Below, piece by piece: positions 34,234 to 44,500 of a stretch of DNA of 64,000 bases (position 1 is the stretch's first letter; every line of letters begins with the position of its first letter). The stretch covers positions 18,874,734 to 18,938,733 of the forward strand of contig NC_089738.1 in NCBI RefSeq assembly GCF_035083965.1, in the 5' to 3' direction. Position numbers and translations under genes: made by a program. Source of the stretch: Branchiostoma lanceolatum. Its lineage: Eukaryota; Chordata; Leptocardii; Amphioxiformes; Branchiostomatidae. The notes under the pieces are model-generated. The model was not told where the DNA came from. It ran no database searches and worked only from the letters and a program-made list of their open reading frames with translations.

Positions 34234-37200
34234 CGTCTTTTGTTCCCCATCATATGGGGGTTGGACGTGCTTGCACATGGATATGGGAGCCCCAGAACTC
34301 CTCATCAAGTGCAAGTCTTTTTTTGTAGCAAGTCAGTTTTTACGGCTGGATGCCCTACTAACGCCAACCCAAACCCTACTGCTGGGCTTAGGACATGGGA
34401 AATATGTGTTAAGTGCCTTTCCCAAGGGCACAACGTCTGGGTGCATGTCCGGACATGTCTGGGTACTCCACTGGGGATTGAACCTGGGTCTCATCGGGTT
34501 CCTAGCCGGATGCTCTGCCACTATGCTACACAGACACGAAGGTAAAAAGTTATGAATCCTCGGCATACCATCATCAGTTGACCGTGTACCTTGTCCTTCA
34601 CCACGCGGTCGTCGGTGTATGGAGTTCCGCCGATGCACACGACGGCCCGCAGGATCGACCGCACGCCGGTTCGCGCCGACTGAAGCTCGTGTTGGCGGTA
34701 CGGAAGCGTCTGGTAGTTGAACGCCTCGAGGAGAAATTTCCTGCATGTGGAATCGCTGTCCATGATGTCCACAGACTGAACCTGGGGTTAGGGTAGGCGA
34801 GAAGAAATACATGTATTTTCAGATGGTTTTAAGTTTGTGGTGAAGAAGGCACTGTGAAAACTGTGAACATTAAGCCATGTAAAGATTGATATAAGGATAT
34901 GATATGAGGATTGGTCTTTTCTTGCCAAGATAGCTGATGAAAAATAAGCAGAATACTGTAGTGTAATTGGGATTTGTACTTGTTTTTTATGCAGTGATAC
35001 AGTTTTTGAAACAAGGCGCAATTCAGCCTCTGGCTGCCATATCCTTGTTTTTGTTGACAATAAAAACCATTTGATGATGATGATGATACCTGGTCGACCA
35101 GATCGCCGGGACTCATGAGAGGAAACCGGACGTTTTCCATGACCTGGCTGGCATGCGCCATGCGCGCCGGTTTGTGTCGAAGCCATTGTAGGGTAATTTG
35201 TCTATTTTCATATATAAGACTATAGTATATAGAGGATGCGATTATGAAAGATGAGCAAAATACTGTAAATGCAGAAATGTTCGCGGGGATTTAATTTCGC
35301 GGTAGGGAGAAAATGAAGTGTTTGCAGTGGTTTTGAGTTCGCCTTTGAAACAATGGTAGCGCTACAGTCACACGACAGAACGGCTTTTCACAATAGTTTT
35401 AAGTTTGCGCTAAACAGCGAACATAAAATCACCGCAAACATTTCTGCATTTACAATTAGTAAAATACCTGGTCCACGAGGTCGCCTGGACTCATGAGAGG
35501 AAACCGGACGTTCTCCATGACCTGGCTGGCGTGCGCCATGCGCGCCGGTTCGTGCCGGAGCCATCGAAGGGCGATGTGGAAGATCTCGACCTCGGTGCAT
35601 CCCAGCAGCCAATCGCTGCCCAGCAACTCCGCGATCCGCTCGTGAGGCAGGCTGAGGAAGTCGTCGATCTGAGAAACCTGAGAAGGGAAGAAAAGAGATC
35701 TCAAGCTGTCCTGCCACTTGCTACATTATGTAATTGAACACCACAGGGTTTCTGGTACATAACCGGTAACCATAGTGACAGCCGTCTGGTCCAGGTCATT
35801 GACCTTTGAATTATTTGTTTGGAGAAGAAGAAGAGGAAGAAACATAAAATGTTTCCTTTATGTGAAGGTAAGGCCACACAAATTACTTTCTTGATTCTCG
35901 GACATTTTGAAATAAAAATTTAGCAGCCATCAAGATGAAAATAGAAGTCTGGGAGGTAAAGTTGCATCTAACTAGTTAACTGCACATATGTTCACTCCCT
36001 GAAACTGTTTGCACCAAGGTACAGCCCTCAGGCTTTGGTTTCTTGGTCATATTTCGATTTAGCATTATTTTTCTAAATTTGAGAACCAACAAATACAATT
36101 ATATAACTAGAAAGGCCGTCATTTGCCCCTGAGCAAATACAGCATGTTTAGCCATACTCCTCCCCATGCAAGAAGTGTGCTGTCCCAAAATAACATCTGG
36201 GCAAATCGAAATATTAACTGCATGCAGAAAGGCAACATTTGCGAGAGCATCATACTTCGCCAATCTCCCTCCCGATGCATAAATTGACTGTTCCAAAATC
36301 ACACGTGCAATAAAATTCTCTCTACAAGTTCTGCGAGACCCCAAGAGCTTCTTACTGTAAAAGGCTTGCGTGTGTTCCTGTGATATGACCTCAGGTAACC
36401 TAAATAGAACACGTGTTCTTTGGCCAGTAGCAAATAGAAGGCGGGGATCCTTAGATAGAACATGGATTCTTTGGCCAGCAGCAAATAGAACATGGAACGG
36501 GGATACCACTTTTGGCCTGTTTTTGGTCTGAAATGGGTCCAAAAGTCCCCAAAATGAAGCATTTTGAAGTGATGTACACCAGAAATATGTTGGAAGTCCT
36601 GTAGGGACATGTTCAAGGCACCCTTGTACCGAATTTCAGGTCACTTGCTTGTAAAACCAGGCCACAGGAGCCCAAAATATAGAAATTGTCTAAAAATGCC
36701 CCAAAAAAACTCAATAAAAATGATTTTCAGGTCTGTTTCAAAGAAATAAAAAAAGTGCATGAGGGTATTTGCCCTCTTTACCTCCATGCCAAATTTCAGG
36801 TCAGTTGATTAAAAAATGGCGGAGTTGAATCCATTTGAAGATATGGCAGGAGAAGAAGGAGAAGAAGATGAACAAAAACAATATGTTGAGCCATACTAGG
36901 TATGGCTAAACATAAATAGCAAACAAAGAAACAAACAAACAAAATCAGCACCTGTTTGAAGTGCATCAGCATGAACTGGTTGACTTGATTGGCTACGGAG
37001 CGGAGGTCGTAGTTCGCGGCGATCTGACCAATGGCGATGCAGTTGTCCACGTTGATCTCTGCCGCGAGAAACTGCTCGACGATGACGATGATCGGCAGGA
37101 CCTGAGGATGGAGAGACGTCAGTTTATCTTTTGTTCATCTTTCTTTGCTACTGTGAATAGTTTCATCAGGTTGGTAAGTCACTGAATAAAAAGACTCTTT

Positions 37201-37679
37201 GTACACAACCAAAACTGTTTTATTTAACTGACGCTTTGGTAACCGTCTGTCACCTTCCACAGGGTGATTCTGACTGTGGTCACTTTTCACTGAAGCTATG
37301 AGTGTCGCTGCTAATGGATGCAGTCTCAAACGTAAAGTATTTATGTAACTATACAGTGACTAACTGACTGACTGACTGACCGGCTATTTGAATGATTACT
37401 GACTGACTATGTGACTGACTGACTGTCTGACTGACACTGACTGACTGTCTGACAGACACTAACTGACTGTCTGACTGACACTGACTGACTGACAGATTGA
37501 CTAACTGAGTGACACTGACTGTCTGACTGACACTGACTGACTGACACTGACTAACTGACTGTCTGAGTTACTGAGTGACTAAGTGACTGACTAAGTGACT
37601 GTCTGACTGGCTGTCTGAGTGAGTGACTGACTGTCTGACTGACCAACTAACTGATGAATTAACAGATTGATTAATCAAC

Positions 37680-37719
<40 letters not shown>

Positions 37720-39147
37720 GTACAGACCTGCAGATGGCTAGCTGCGCCGATGACGTCCTGCACGATCTGCAGACTGAGACCGAGGCGCGACGTGTACGCG
37801 AAGTCAAGGACGTGCTGCAGCCCGTTGGCCGACACGCCCTTGAGTTCGACGTGCGTCTCGCTGGATTCGCGCATCCCGCTGGTGAACATGGCCTTGAAGT
37901 AGTCGCTGCAGGAGGCCAGCACGGCACGGTGAGCCTGTAAAAAAAGTGTAAGTATTGTTACCGATGTTAAAATGAGCCTATAATGAGCAATACAGCGATG
38001 TTATTGTAACAGTTACAGCAATGTTACTGATGTTATTCATAACATGGCTGTGAACATGGCCTTGAAGTAGTCCCTACAGGAGGCCAGCACGGCATGGTGA
38101 GCCTGTAACAGATTATCATGTGGAAGTTAGAAAGTGGCAAGGTGCCTGTGGTATTTAGACTTAGAATCTAAATGTTTTGGGTTCGAATCCGTAGTAGACA
38201 CAAATGTTGTGACCACTGACTTGATGCAAACTCACTCACTCACTCACTCATGACCCATGACCTCAGTGGTCGTAGGGGCTTAGCAAGGAATTTCAGACAT
38301 CATCAATAATGCCTATATTGTCTGCTATTTGCTTATTTAAAAAAAGCGGTCTTTTCTGTCTTGTCCGTCTACTGTAATTCTTGATTTGTTAACTGTAAGT
38401 GTAACTTAATTTTAGCTGATTCAACAGTCACTAGTCAACAGCTAAAATTTCATCATTGCTAATATTTGATCACTATCATTTGAGACAGTAATGTTTGTTC
38501 CCACTGTTAAGATTAAGTGCAGTAACCTACTCCATTTTCCCCCAACTGCTATATTTTCCCAACGCTATATTTAAGTGATTTACAGTACAGGGCTCGAAAT
38601 ACTGGGTGCATGTGCACCTGTGTGCACCCAAAATTGGAGCTGTGCACCTAACTTTTGACTTTGGGTGCACCAGTGCACCTAGATATTTTTGTAGGCTACA
38701 GGGTAGAGGTAACACTGGTACACAATACAGTCTTGAAACTGAAGCATCTGATAAAGTAATATTACCTTTGTTGTACTTTGATGCATTACTTGTTTGAAAT
38801 TTTGAAGTTAGTTATTATTATTACAGATTAAAAGGGTTAAACTTAAATATGTTTTTATGACATTCAGCTTTATCTTATGTGGTGCACCCAAAATTATTTC
38901 TGTGCACCTAATTTTTTTGGTTGGGTGCACCAGTGCACCTGTTCTTGAAAACGAATTTCGAGCCCTAAAGTAATAATAAATTCTAAGTAAAAAGAATGCT
39001 GGTAAAGATGACCTGGAAGCCTTGATCGTCGGCGACGAGTGTGACGTCGCACAGCAGGCTGTCAGAGCGGAGCGCGTTCAGTCCCCGCAGGAGGCTGTCG
39101 CTGTGCTCGTCAGACACGTACGATCTCGTGTAGTAGTTGTCCGCCAT
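31383..39147 (-). CDS. KLHL26: Kelch-like protein, KLHL26-like (BTB-BACK-Kelch); complete, eight coding exons
   Basis: Substrate adaptor for cullin-3 RING ubiquitin ligases. Coding exons: 39147-39013, 37934-37728, 37101-36952, 35677-35468, 34781-34590, 33633-33480, 32782-32638 and 31926-31383. Phases are 0 for the first five junctions, then 1 and 2; 578 aa. BTB spans about 20-125 (LLCDVTLVADDQGFQAHRAV, SCSDYFKAMFTSGMRESS, VQDVIGAASHLQ). BACK is about 130-235 (FLSLPHERIAELLGSDWLLG; VRFPLMSPGDLVDQ). Then LLEAFNYQTLPYRQHELQSA and IGGTPYTD, and kelch blades with GG doublets (YVVGGQ, YAVGGRN, YTSGGYG, YVMGGD, FLLGGYDWNN). LLEAFNYQ.LP.RQHE.QS.RT and GGTPYTD match KLHL26 as I recall it; KLHL9/13 are less close. 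About ten residues expected between VVKDK and RWFEIG are missing, so a small exon may be overlooked. The start follows a purine-rich context just 3' of an acceptor at 39171. Confidence 0.87.
33111..33287 (-). pseudogene. Two relic copies of the 3' end of kelch exon 6
   Basis: 33111-33149 and 33251-33287 each repeat about 35 bases of the 3' end of the exon at 33480-33633, on the minus strand reading ATGTG.TC.C.CTA.GA with TATGGACAG and its gtac donor. They are embedded in CA-rich microsatellite. The 5' part and acceptor are missing. Confidence 0.6.
33690..33905 (-). mobile_element. SINE-like element
   Basis: On the minus strand: ggcgtcactgggaaaggcac, then aaaaatgggtacatgacttg, and gggatgggctccaccttcca. 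This is a common invertebrate SINE body. It sits in the kelch intron between 33633 and 34590. The longest frame here is a SINE artefact. Confidence 0.5.
34200..34550 (-). mobile_element. tRNA-derived SINE
   Basis: Minus-strand head near 34545: gtgtagcatagtggcagagc (A-box-like) followed by ccaggttcaatccccag (B box GGTTCAATCC at about 34484-34493). The body has gtgcccttgggaaaggcact and the tail gcatccagccgtaaaaac. A (CT)n tract at 34196-34226 follows the tail. Same kelch intron as the SINE at 33690. Confidence 0.7.
35090..35200 (-). pseudogene. Relic 3' half of kelch exon 4 with intact donor
   Basis: The sequence repeats the 3' half of exon 35468-35677 (minus strand: RMAHASQVMENVRFPLMSPG, then DLVDQ) with a perfect gtat donor. 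It fades out at about 35200 without an acceptor. Still in frame over the shared part, so the duplication is fairly young or has been homogenised. Confidence 0.7.
35261..35456. mobile_element. MITE of the 'tactgtaaatgcagaaatgttcgc' family
   Basis: tactgtaaatgcagaaatgt at the left; acatttctgcatttaca at the right. Interior ggatttaatttcgcggt and cagcgaacataaaatcaccg. It lies between the real exon 4 and its relic. Confidence 0.75.
36100..36910. mobile_element. Unclassified dispersed element in a kelch intron
   Basis: About 0.8 kb with reiterated phrases (catgttctatttgctgctgg type, read on minus; 'ccaaatttcaggtca' twice on plus), a GAAGAAG-rich segment at 36848-36870, and a hairpin agccatactaggtatggct near 36891-36909. 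The hairpin echoes tagccatact at 36149-36158 near the other end. GAAG-rich stubs at 3970-4010 and 35820-35845 may be related. The open frame at 36099-36542 falls within the repeat and is not a gene. Confidence 0.45.
37355..37720. repeat. Long (ACTG)n and (GATT)n microsatellites
   Basis: gactgactgact-type repeats with interruptions from 37355 to 37645, then gattgatt at 37676-37718. They end only about 8 bp from the donor of kelch exon 2 (37728). Confidence 0.85.
38048..38109 (-). pseudogene. Relic 5' end of kelch exon 2 with acceptor
   Basis: Repeats the first 50 or so bases of exon 37728-37934 (AHHAVLASCRDYFKAMFT on the minus strand) plus the ctgtaac acceptor side, about 110 bp upstream of the real exon. 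The rest of the exon is missing. Confidence 0.65.
38589..38966. mobile_element. hAT-like MITE with AGGGCTCGAAAT ends
   Basis: The termini AGGGCTCGAAAT and ATTTCGAGCCCT are perfect inverted repeats. Flanks tacagtac and taaagtaa could be a decayed 8-bp target-site duplication, as hAT elements make. The sub-terminal modules repeat ggtgcacc (tgtgcacccaaaattggag; gggtgcaccagtgcacct). A diverged relative is at 45641-46102. An element end is also at 46157-46172. Confidence 0.65.
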
Positions 39148-39291
39148 CGCTGCGGATATCACTCACACACTGTAGAAAAAGGGCCGATCAGACATAGCAG
39201 CTGCAGACTTCACCCCCTTACACATATTGCAACACTTTCAGTCCACCATTGCTGTGGATATCACTGAAGAATAAGATGGCAGACTTCAACC

Positions 39292-39333
<42 letters not shown>

Positions 39334-40233
39334 ACACCAATAAACACCCCCCCAATACAAACACACATACACACAAACACACACACAAACGCTCGGACAC
39401 ACACACACTCAGAGACTCACGCAGAGACACACACTGACACAGCATACACAGGCAGGCAGGTAGGCACACACACACACACACACAGCACAGACATACACAC
39501 ATGCACATGCACACACACAGACAAGCACAGTCTGTACTGTCTGTATTCATCAGTTAGCTTTCCTGTGTACCTGTACCTGTACCTGTACCTGAACATTACT
39601 GTATGTCCAACAATATGTCTACAACAACTCACCTGCGTTGGGGAGGGGGGCATTTAGAACATAACATTTTACCATCTCATAGAAACGCACTTTTTAGCAC
39701 AATTCGTGATAAATCCAGTTACTGTAACTTGTCCTAGATGACAAGTATGAAACACGACAAAATACCTTTAGGGTATGGATGTGTGCGTCAATAGAGACAG
39801 ACAAAAGTAACGTTAAGTTCATAAATCTATGATATTTTATGTATTCGGTGCACAAATCTCGATAGAACGAACGCAGTGCAGTCTACTTCCTTGTGTGGTG
39901 TGACCGATTTTCTCAACTGTTGTCTACAATTTTCCGACCTTGAAATCACCAACATATTCGATGAGAAACAGACAGGCCACAGTCACACACATCGAACCCA
40001 AAATTATGATATTATACATTAGACACCTGGTGAGATACCTCATGCCTCACCTTTGTTTTGGAAAAATGGAAAACCCTGTATCGAGCGAAGACGGCTTTAG
40101 AAGACGCCTTAGAAGGTTCCTTGGCATTCGGCGGCCTTGTCTTGGGCAGCGGCTACTCCGAAAACGCCGGGCCAAACATTACCTGTTGAGAAAAGGTGTT
40201 TTAGTGTGCCGGTAACGTCGGACTGTGCCTCAC

Positions 40234-40305
40234 CTGGCCATGGCCATATCCTGCACCGCTACACCCACAGGGTAAAGGTCAACAGCTGACGTCACAGTCA
40301 CGTGA
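40234..40305 (-). promoter_or_regulatory. Probable first exon and promoter of the KLHL26-like gene
   Basis: On the minus strand, ATGGCCATGGCCAG|gtgagg is a strong donor at 40232-40233. The matching acceptor is at 39172-39173 (ttctacag), giving a 5' UTR exon. The ATG in this exon would be a short upstream frame that meets TGA soon after the junction. A CRE (TGACGTCA, 40287-40294) and an E-box (TCACGTGA, 40298-40305) sit right at its 5' side. Confidence 0.45.
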
Positions 40306-40774
40306 TACATAGGAGGCGCGGTGGGACTATGAAATGTTGCTTTTTTAATGAATGAATGATTAAATGAATGAATGAATGAATGTATGAATTAATAAATAAT
40401 TCAATGAATAATTGAAAAAATGAATGGATGAATGAATGAATGAATGGATGAAAAAAGAGCAGACTGAACAAATGACCGAATGAATGAATGAATGAAAAAA
40501 GAAATGAATGAATTGTCTTTGCAATATAGCCATTGTTGAGTTTCAGTTCGACTTCGTAAGTCATTTTATGTACTTACTTTTAAACATCTGATTAAAGAAA
40601 GTAGATGATTTGCGCTCGTTTCATTTAACATCAGAACCCTCAACATACAACCTACAGCATAGTTAGCAAAAAGACGTGCACAAAGTAACGATCAGTAACG
40701 TTAGAGGTGATTTAAAGTTATCACATGTTTTGTCTCCCCCTCCAGTTTTGTAGTGGAGAAGTTTGATAACGACA

Positions 40775-40839
40775 TAGCCTGGAATCCAAACCTATTATAG
40801 CTCCCGAGTCTGCTATAATAGGTTTGGATTCCAGGCTAA
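40775..40839. mobile_element. Minimal hairpin of the 'tagcctggaatcc' family
   Basis: tagcctggaatccaaaccta... and ...taggtttggattccaggcta are perfect arms around gctcccgagtctgc. Related longer copies are at 9330-9412 and 54287-54474. Confidence 0.75.
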
Positions 40840-41122
40840 TAACGACATGAGCCGAAGCCAATAAATAGTGATTTAGAGATATGATTAGCAGGTGATTGAA
40901 CCCAGCATCAAGAGACCATGTCCAGCGATATAATAGACGTTAAACAAGGACAACAACAACAACAACAAGCCTTTAACAAAGGGGATTTGTCTGTTCAGCG
41001 TTCTTCAACTCTTCATCAACAGGAAAAAATACCCAAAGACATCCCATATATGTCCTCAAGGATCCTCAAGGCTTGTAGTTTCCCTCCCAAAACTGCATAG
41101 CAACTAGCTCTGATTTATTGTT

Positions 41123-41280
<158 letters not shown>

Positions 41281-41524
41281 CCTGTCTTCTTCTAGATTCT
41301 TCTCCTTTGTTTCTTGTTTTTAAACTGTTATCTTCACTCACGCTTGCTTGAAGTACTGCTAACGTTACAATACTGGATGATCCTTGATATCATTTGTGAC
41401 CAAGGACTAGTACAAATGTACCTGATTCAGGACATCGGAAGCCCTCGGGTCGCATGACGTCATCTTCGTGGAATGCCGGCGTCCTTCGTGAGTCAACGTC
41501 ATTGCGCAATCGCCGCCTGTCGTT

Positions 41525-41535
41525 CTTTTCCGGAT
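41525..41535 (+). promoter_or_regulatory. TPT1: Candidate 5' TOP transcription start of TPT1
   Basis: gttCTTTTCCGG fits a C followed by a pyrimidine run, the terminal oligopyrimidine start seen in TCTP and ribosomal-protein mRNAs. It lies 67 bp before the ATG. TOP mRNAs are translationally controlled through mTOR and LARP1. The start site is inferred. Confidence 0.5.
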
Positions 41536-41591
41536 CTACCATCTTGACTGCCACACGTACGTGCACAAGGATCCGCCAACATCCAGCCAAA

Positions 41592-44500
41592 ATGATCATC
41601 TACAAGGACATATTCAGCGGTAAGGGACGATAAATACGTTGCCTGATAAGTAAACATTCGTATTGCGAGGTTTTGTCGATAATTTTTGGTACGATGGTAA
41701 GTTTAAACGTGAGATTTCTGACACCGGATCTGTTCCTAACGCCCCCCTCCCCCTCTCTTTTTCCCCTGTCCATGCAGGCGACGAACTGTTCTCCGATACC
41801 TACAAGATAAACGTCATCGACGACTTCATCTACGAAGTCGAGGGCAAGGTAAAATTGTCTTTGTTGTTTCTTAATATGGGCGAAAACTTGGCGTTGTGAA
41901 CAGTGCATATTCTGTTGTTAGGCAAATTTTTTTTGTGGGGGGGGGGGGGGGGGGCATGAATTCTCTAGAAAACTCCACTTTTTCCATCGTCAAAAGTGTG
42001 GTTTGGAACGCTCACATTGTTAAAATTGAATCGCCCCTACTATTTCTAGACATTCTGAACCGATTCGATGCTTTTTGAGTGAACAGGGTCATAGAAACTT
42101 CCTTGCTTGAAGTAAGAACTCAATTTTTTTGGTGAGGGGGGGGGGAGAAATTATTTCTTTCGTTGTCACAAGGGTGGTAAAATATACACTGATTCTGTAT
42201 GCATAATTTGGTGTTGAATACATGCATAATGTAATCTAAACAAGGTTTTGGCAGCTGAAAGAAGATTAGACACCTTCTATCCTGTATGTGGTATCAAGGT
42301 ACTGTATTAGGAGAATAATATGGCCAGCATATATGAAGAGAAGAAGGAAGAATATCCTTAAAGTGTAAAGTTGAGAAATTACACACAAAAATACAGGATT
42401 TAAAAAAATGTTGGGACGTCAGTTTATATGCAAGTGATTCCCCGTAGTCTGCTCTGATCCCATTCTATCGTTCTTGGAGCCAGGCGGGTAGAGATCCCCT
42501 ACAGAGGAGAATCCATTTATAATGTTGGGATGACGGTTGGAGTCAATTTAGCTACTAACACCCTGACAGAAGATAGTTTTTATAATTATAGGAGGAGGAC
42601 CCAGGGTCCCCCAGTCTGTCTTTATTGTGGTGTAAAATTTTTCTGACTAAGAATTTTGTAGTAGACATTTCATGCACTCGGGGGAGCCACACGCTCAAAT
42701 GTCAACTACTTGATGCCCGGGCAGACTCTTACAAACATTAATTCTTCCCCCGACCATACCCGAGTGGAACGCCCTGCCTGGTGCGGTTGTTACGGTTCCC
42801 ACCGTTGAGTCATACCGCGCCAGGCTGGCCTTAGCCTAGGACCTCCTCCCCCCTACTTTGCCCCTCGCGGGGTTATCTGGGGGTTAAACAAGTTGAAGTA
42901 ATTCACAAATTTCTCACGCTCACAAATTAACCCCAACCTCAGCCAACTGTGTGATGCGTTGCGTGCCTTTACAGATCACCACTGAGAAGGGAGGTATTGA
43001 CGAGTCTGTAATCGGAGCCAACGCCAGCGCAGAGGAGGCAGGAGAGGGGCTGGAGGAAGGGGCAAAGACTGGATGTAATATCGTGCTTGCCAACAGGCTC
43101 AATTCAATAACCGGGTACACCAAGGACGACTACAAGACATATATCAAATCATACCAGAAAAGGTGAGTTACGTAACTTACATCGATGGAAGTTAGACATC
43201 TCTACTCTAGGCTTGAAATTCATTTACAGACTCAGACACACACAAACTATATCTCCATTTCTCGAGGAGATAATATTTAAGCTGAGTATCAGTATAAAAG
43301 TGATAAAGAGAACATAGGTTTGGCAGGCTAAAATGATCTGATCTTTTAGATCTGCTTGATCTGATCAAGCAGATCTATCGGTGGCTGATCCAAAGAGCCA
43401 ACCAGTATGCAATAGTAGTATTGCATTAGGCTTCCGGTGGTTGGCCCTTTGAATAAAAACATGCACAGAAAGAATTTTGGGTGCACAGTATGAAATAAAG
43501 TAGAACGTCAGCTCAATGTAATTTACAAACCTCACTGTCCCTGAAAGAATTTCAATCTGAAAAAAATCTGAAACTGTCAAGATTTTATCCAGTTGCTAGA
43601 GTAACTTTTGCCTTAGAAAAGCTAAGGCTAGTTTGTTATGTTAAGGCCTAGGTAAAAAATGTTGTGTTTCCGGTTACCCGACCGACCCTAGCAAAAACCC
43701 CCCGACCCTAGCCTTTTTTTTGGGTATCGGTTGCTGGGAAAAATAATTTCTGAACTTGAGTGATGAAAAACAGCATGTGAAATACCCGCTTGCGCAGTTG
43801 TGCAGCGCAACGATGTTTTGATGGGTACTACTGCATGCTATTTCTAATCCCAGGTCTGGCATCTTCCCGCACAAAATTTTTTAATCCATAACCATATAAA
43901 ACACCATTAACCACATTTTGAGGGATAGATTTTGTGAAGGTAAGTTTTTCCTCTGCCACATCCTCATTCTAAAGCCAAATATGAACTTTTTATAATATTT
44001 TTGAAGGTTCTTCCCATAAAAAAACACCCCTATCGCTCATTGAGACACAGCGTCGGGGTCAGATTACAGCATCGGGGTCCAGATCACAGCATCGGGGGCC
44101 TTATGCTGAAAAAGCCTGGCGAGAACACTGGTGGAAGAGTAGCTCTTCAGTGGGCTAAACAGGATCAAGGTCACTTACACTTTCTGCCTTCATGCCTTTT
44201 TAGGATCCTGACATGGTTACAAGCAAACAACCCAGATAGGGTGGCTGGCTTCCAAGCTGCTGCAGGGCCTGGAATGAAAAGGATTCTGAAGAATTTTAAA
44301 AACTGGGAGTTCTTCAGGGGTAAGTCAACTGAACTTGTAGTTGTAAATACTGCATGTCGAACGAGGTGGAAGACGAAACACATTTTCTGTCAAGTTGCCA
44401 ATTCTACGACAAGAGAAAAGAAGCGACCGCGATTTAACTTTTAGAAAAAAATAGTTTCTACTTCTTTTCTCTAAACGTTAAATTGCGGTCGCTTTCAATC

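Noticed and set aside
34788-35186. 132-codon minus-strand frame
   Set aside because: It reads through an intron and the exon 4 relic in a frame other than the kelch frame.
36099-36616. 147- and 105-codon minus-strand frames with repeated FYLLLAKE phrases
   Set aside because: They lie within the dispersed element 36100-36910 and mirror its internal repeats. No domain.
38130-38230. tRNA gene suggested by a perfect B box (ggttcgaatcc at about 38181-38191)
   Set aside because: The upstream part does not fold into tRNA D and anticodon arms that I can see. More likely a SINE remnant.
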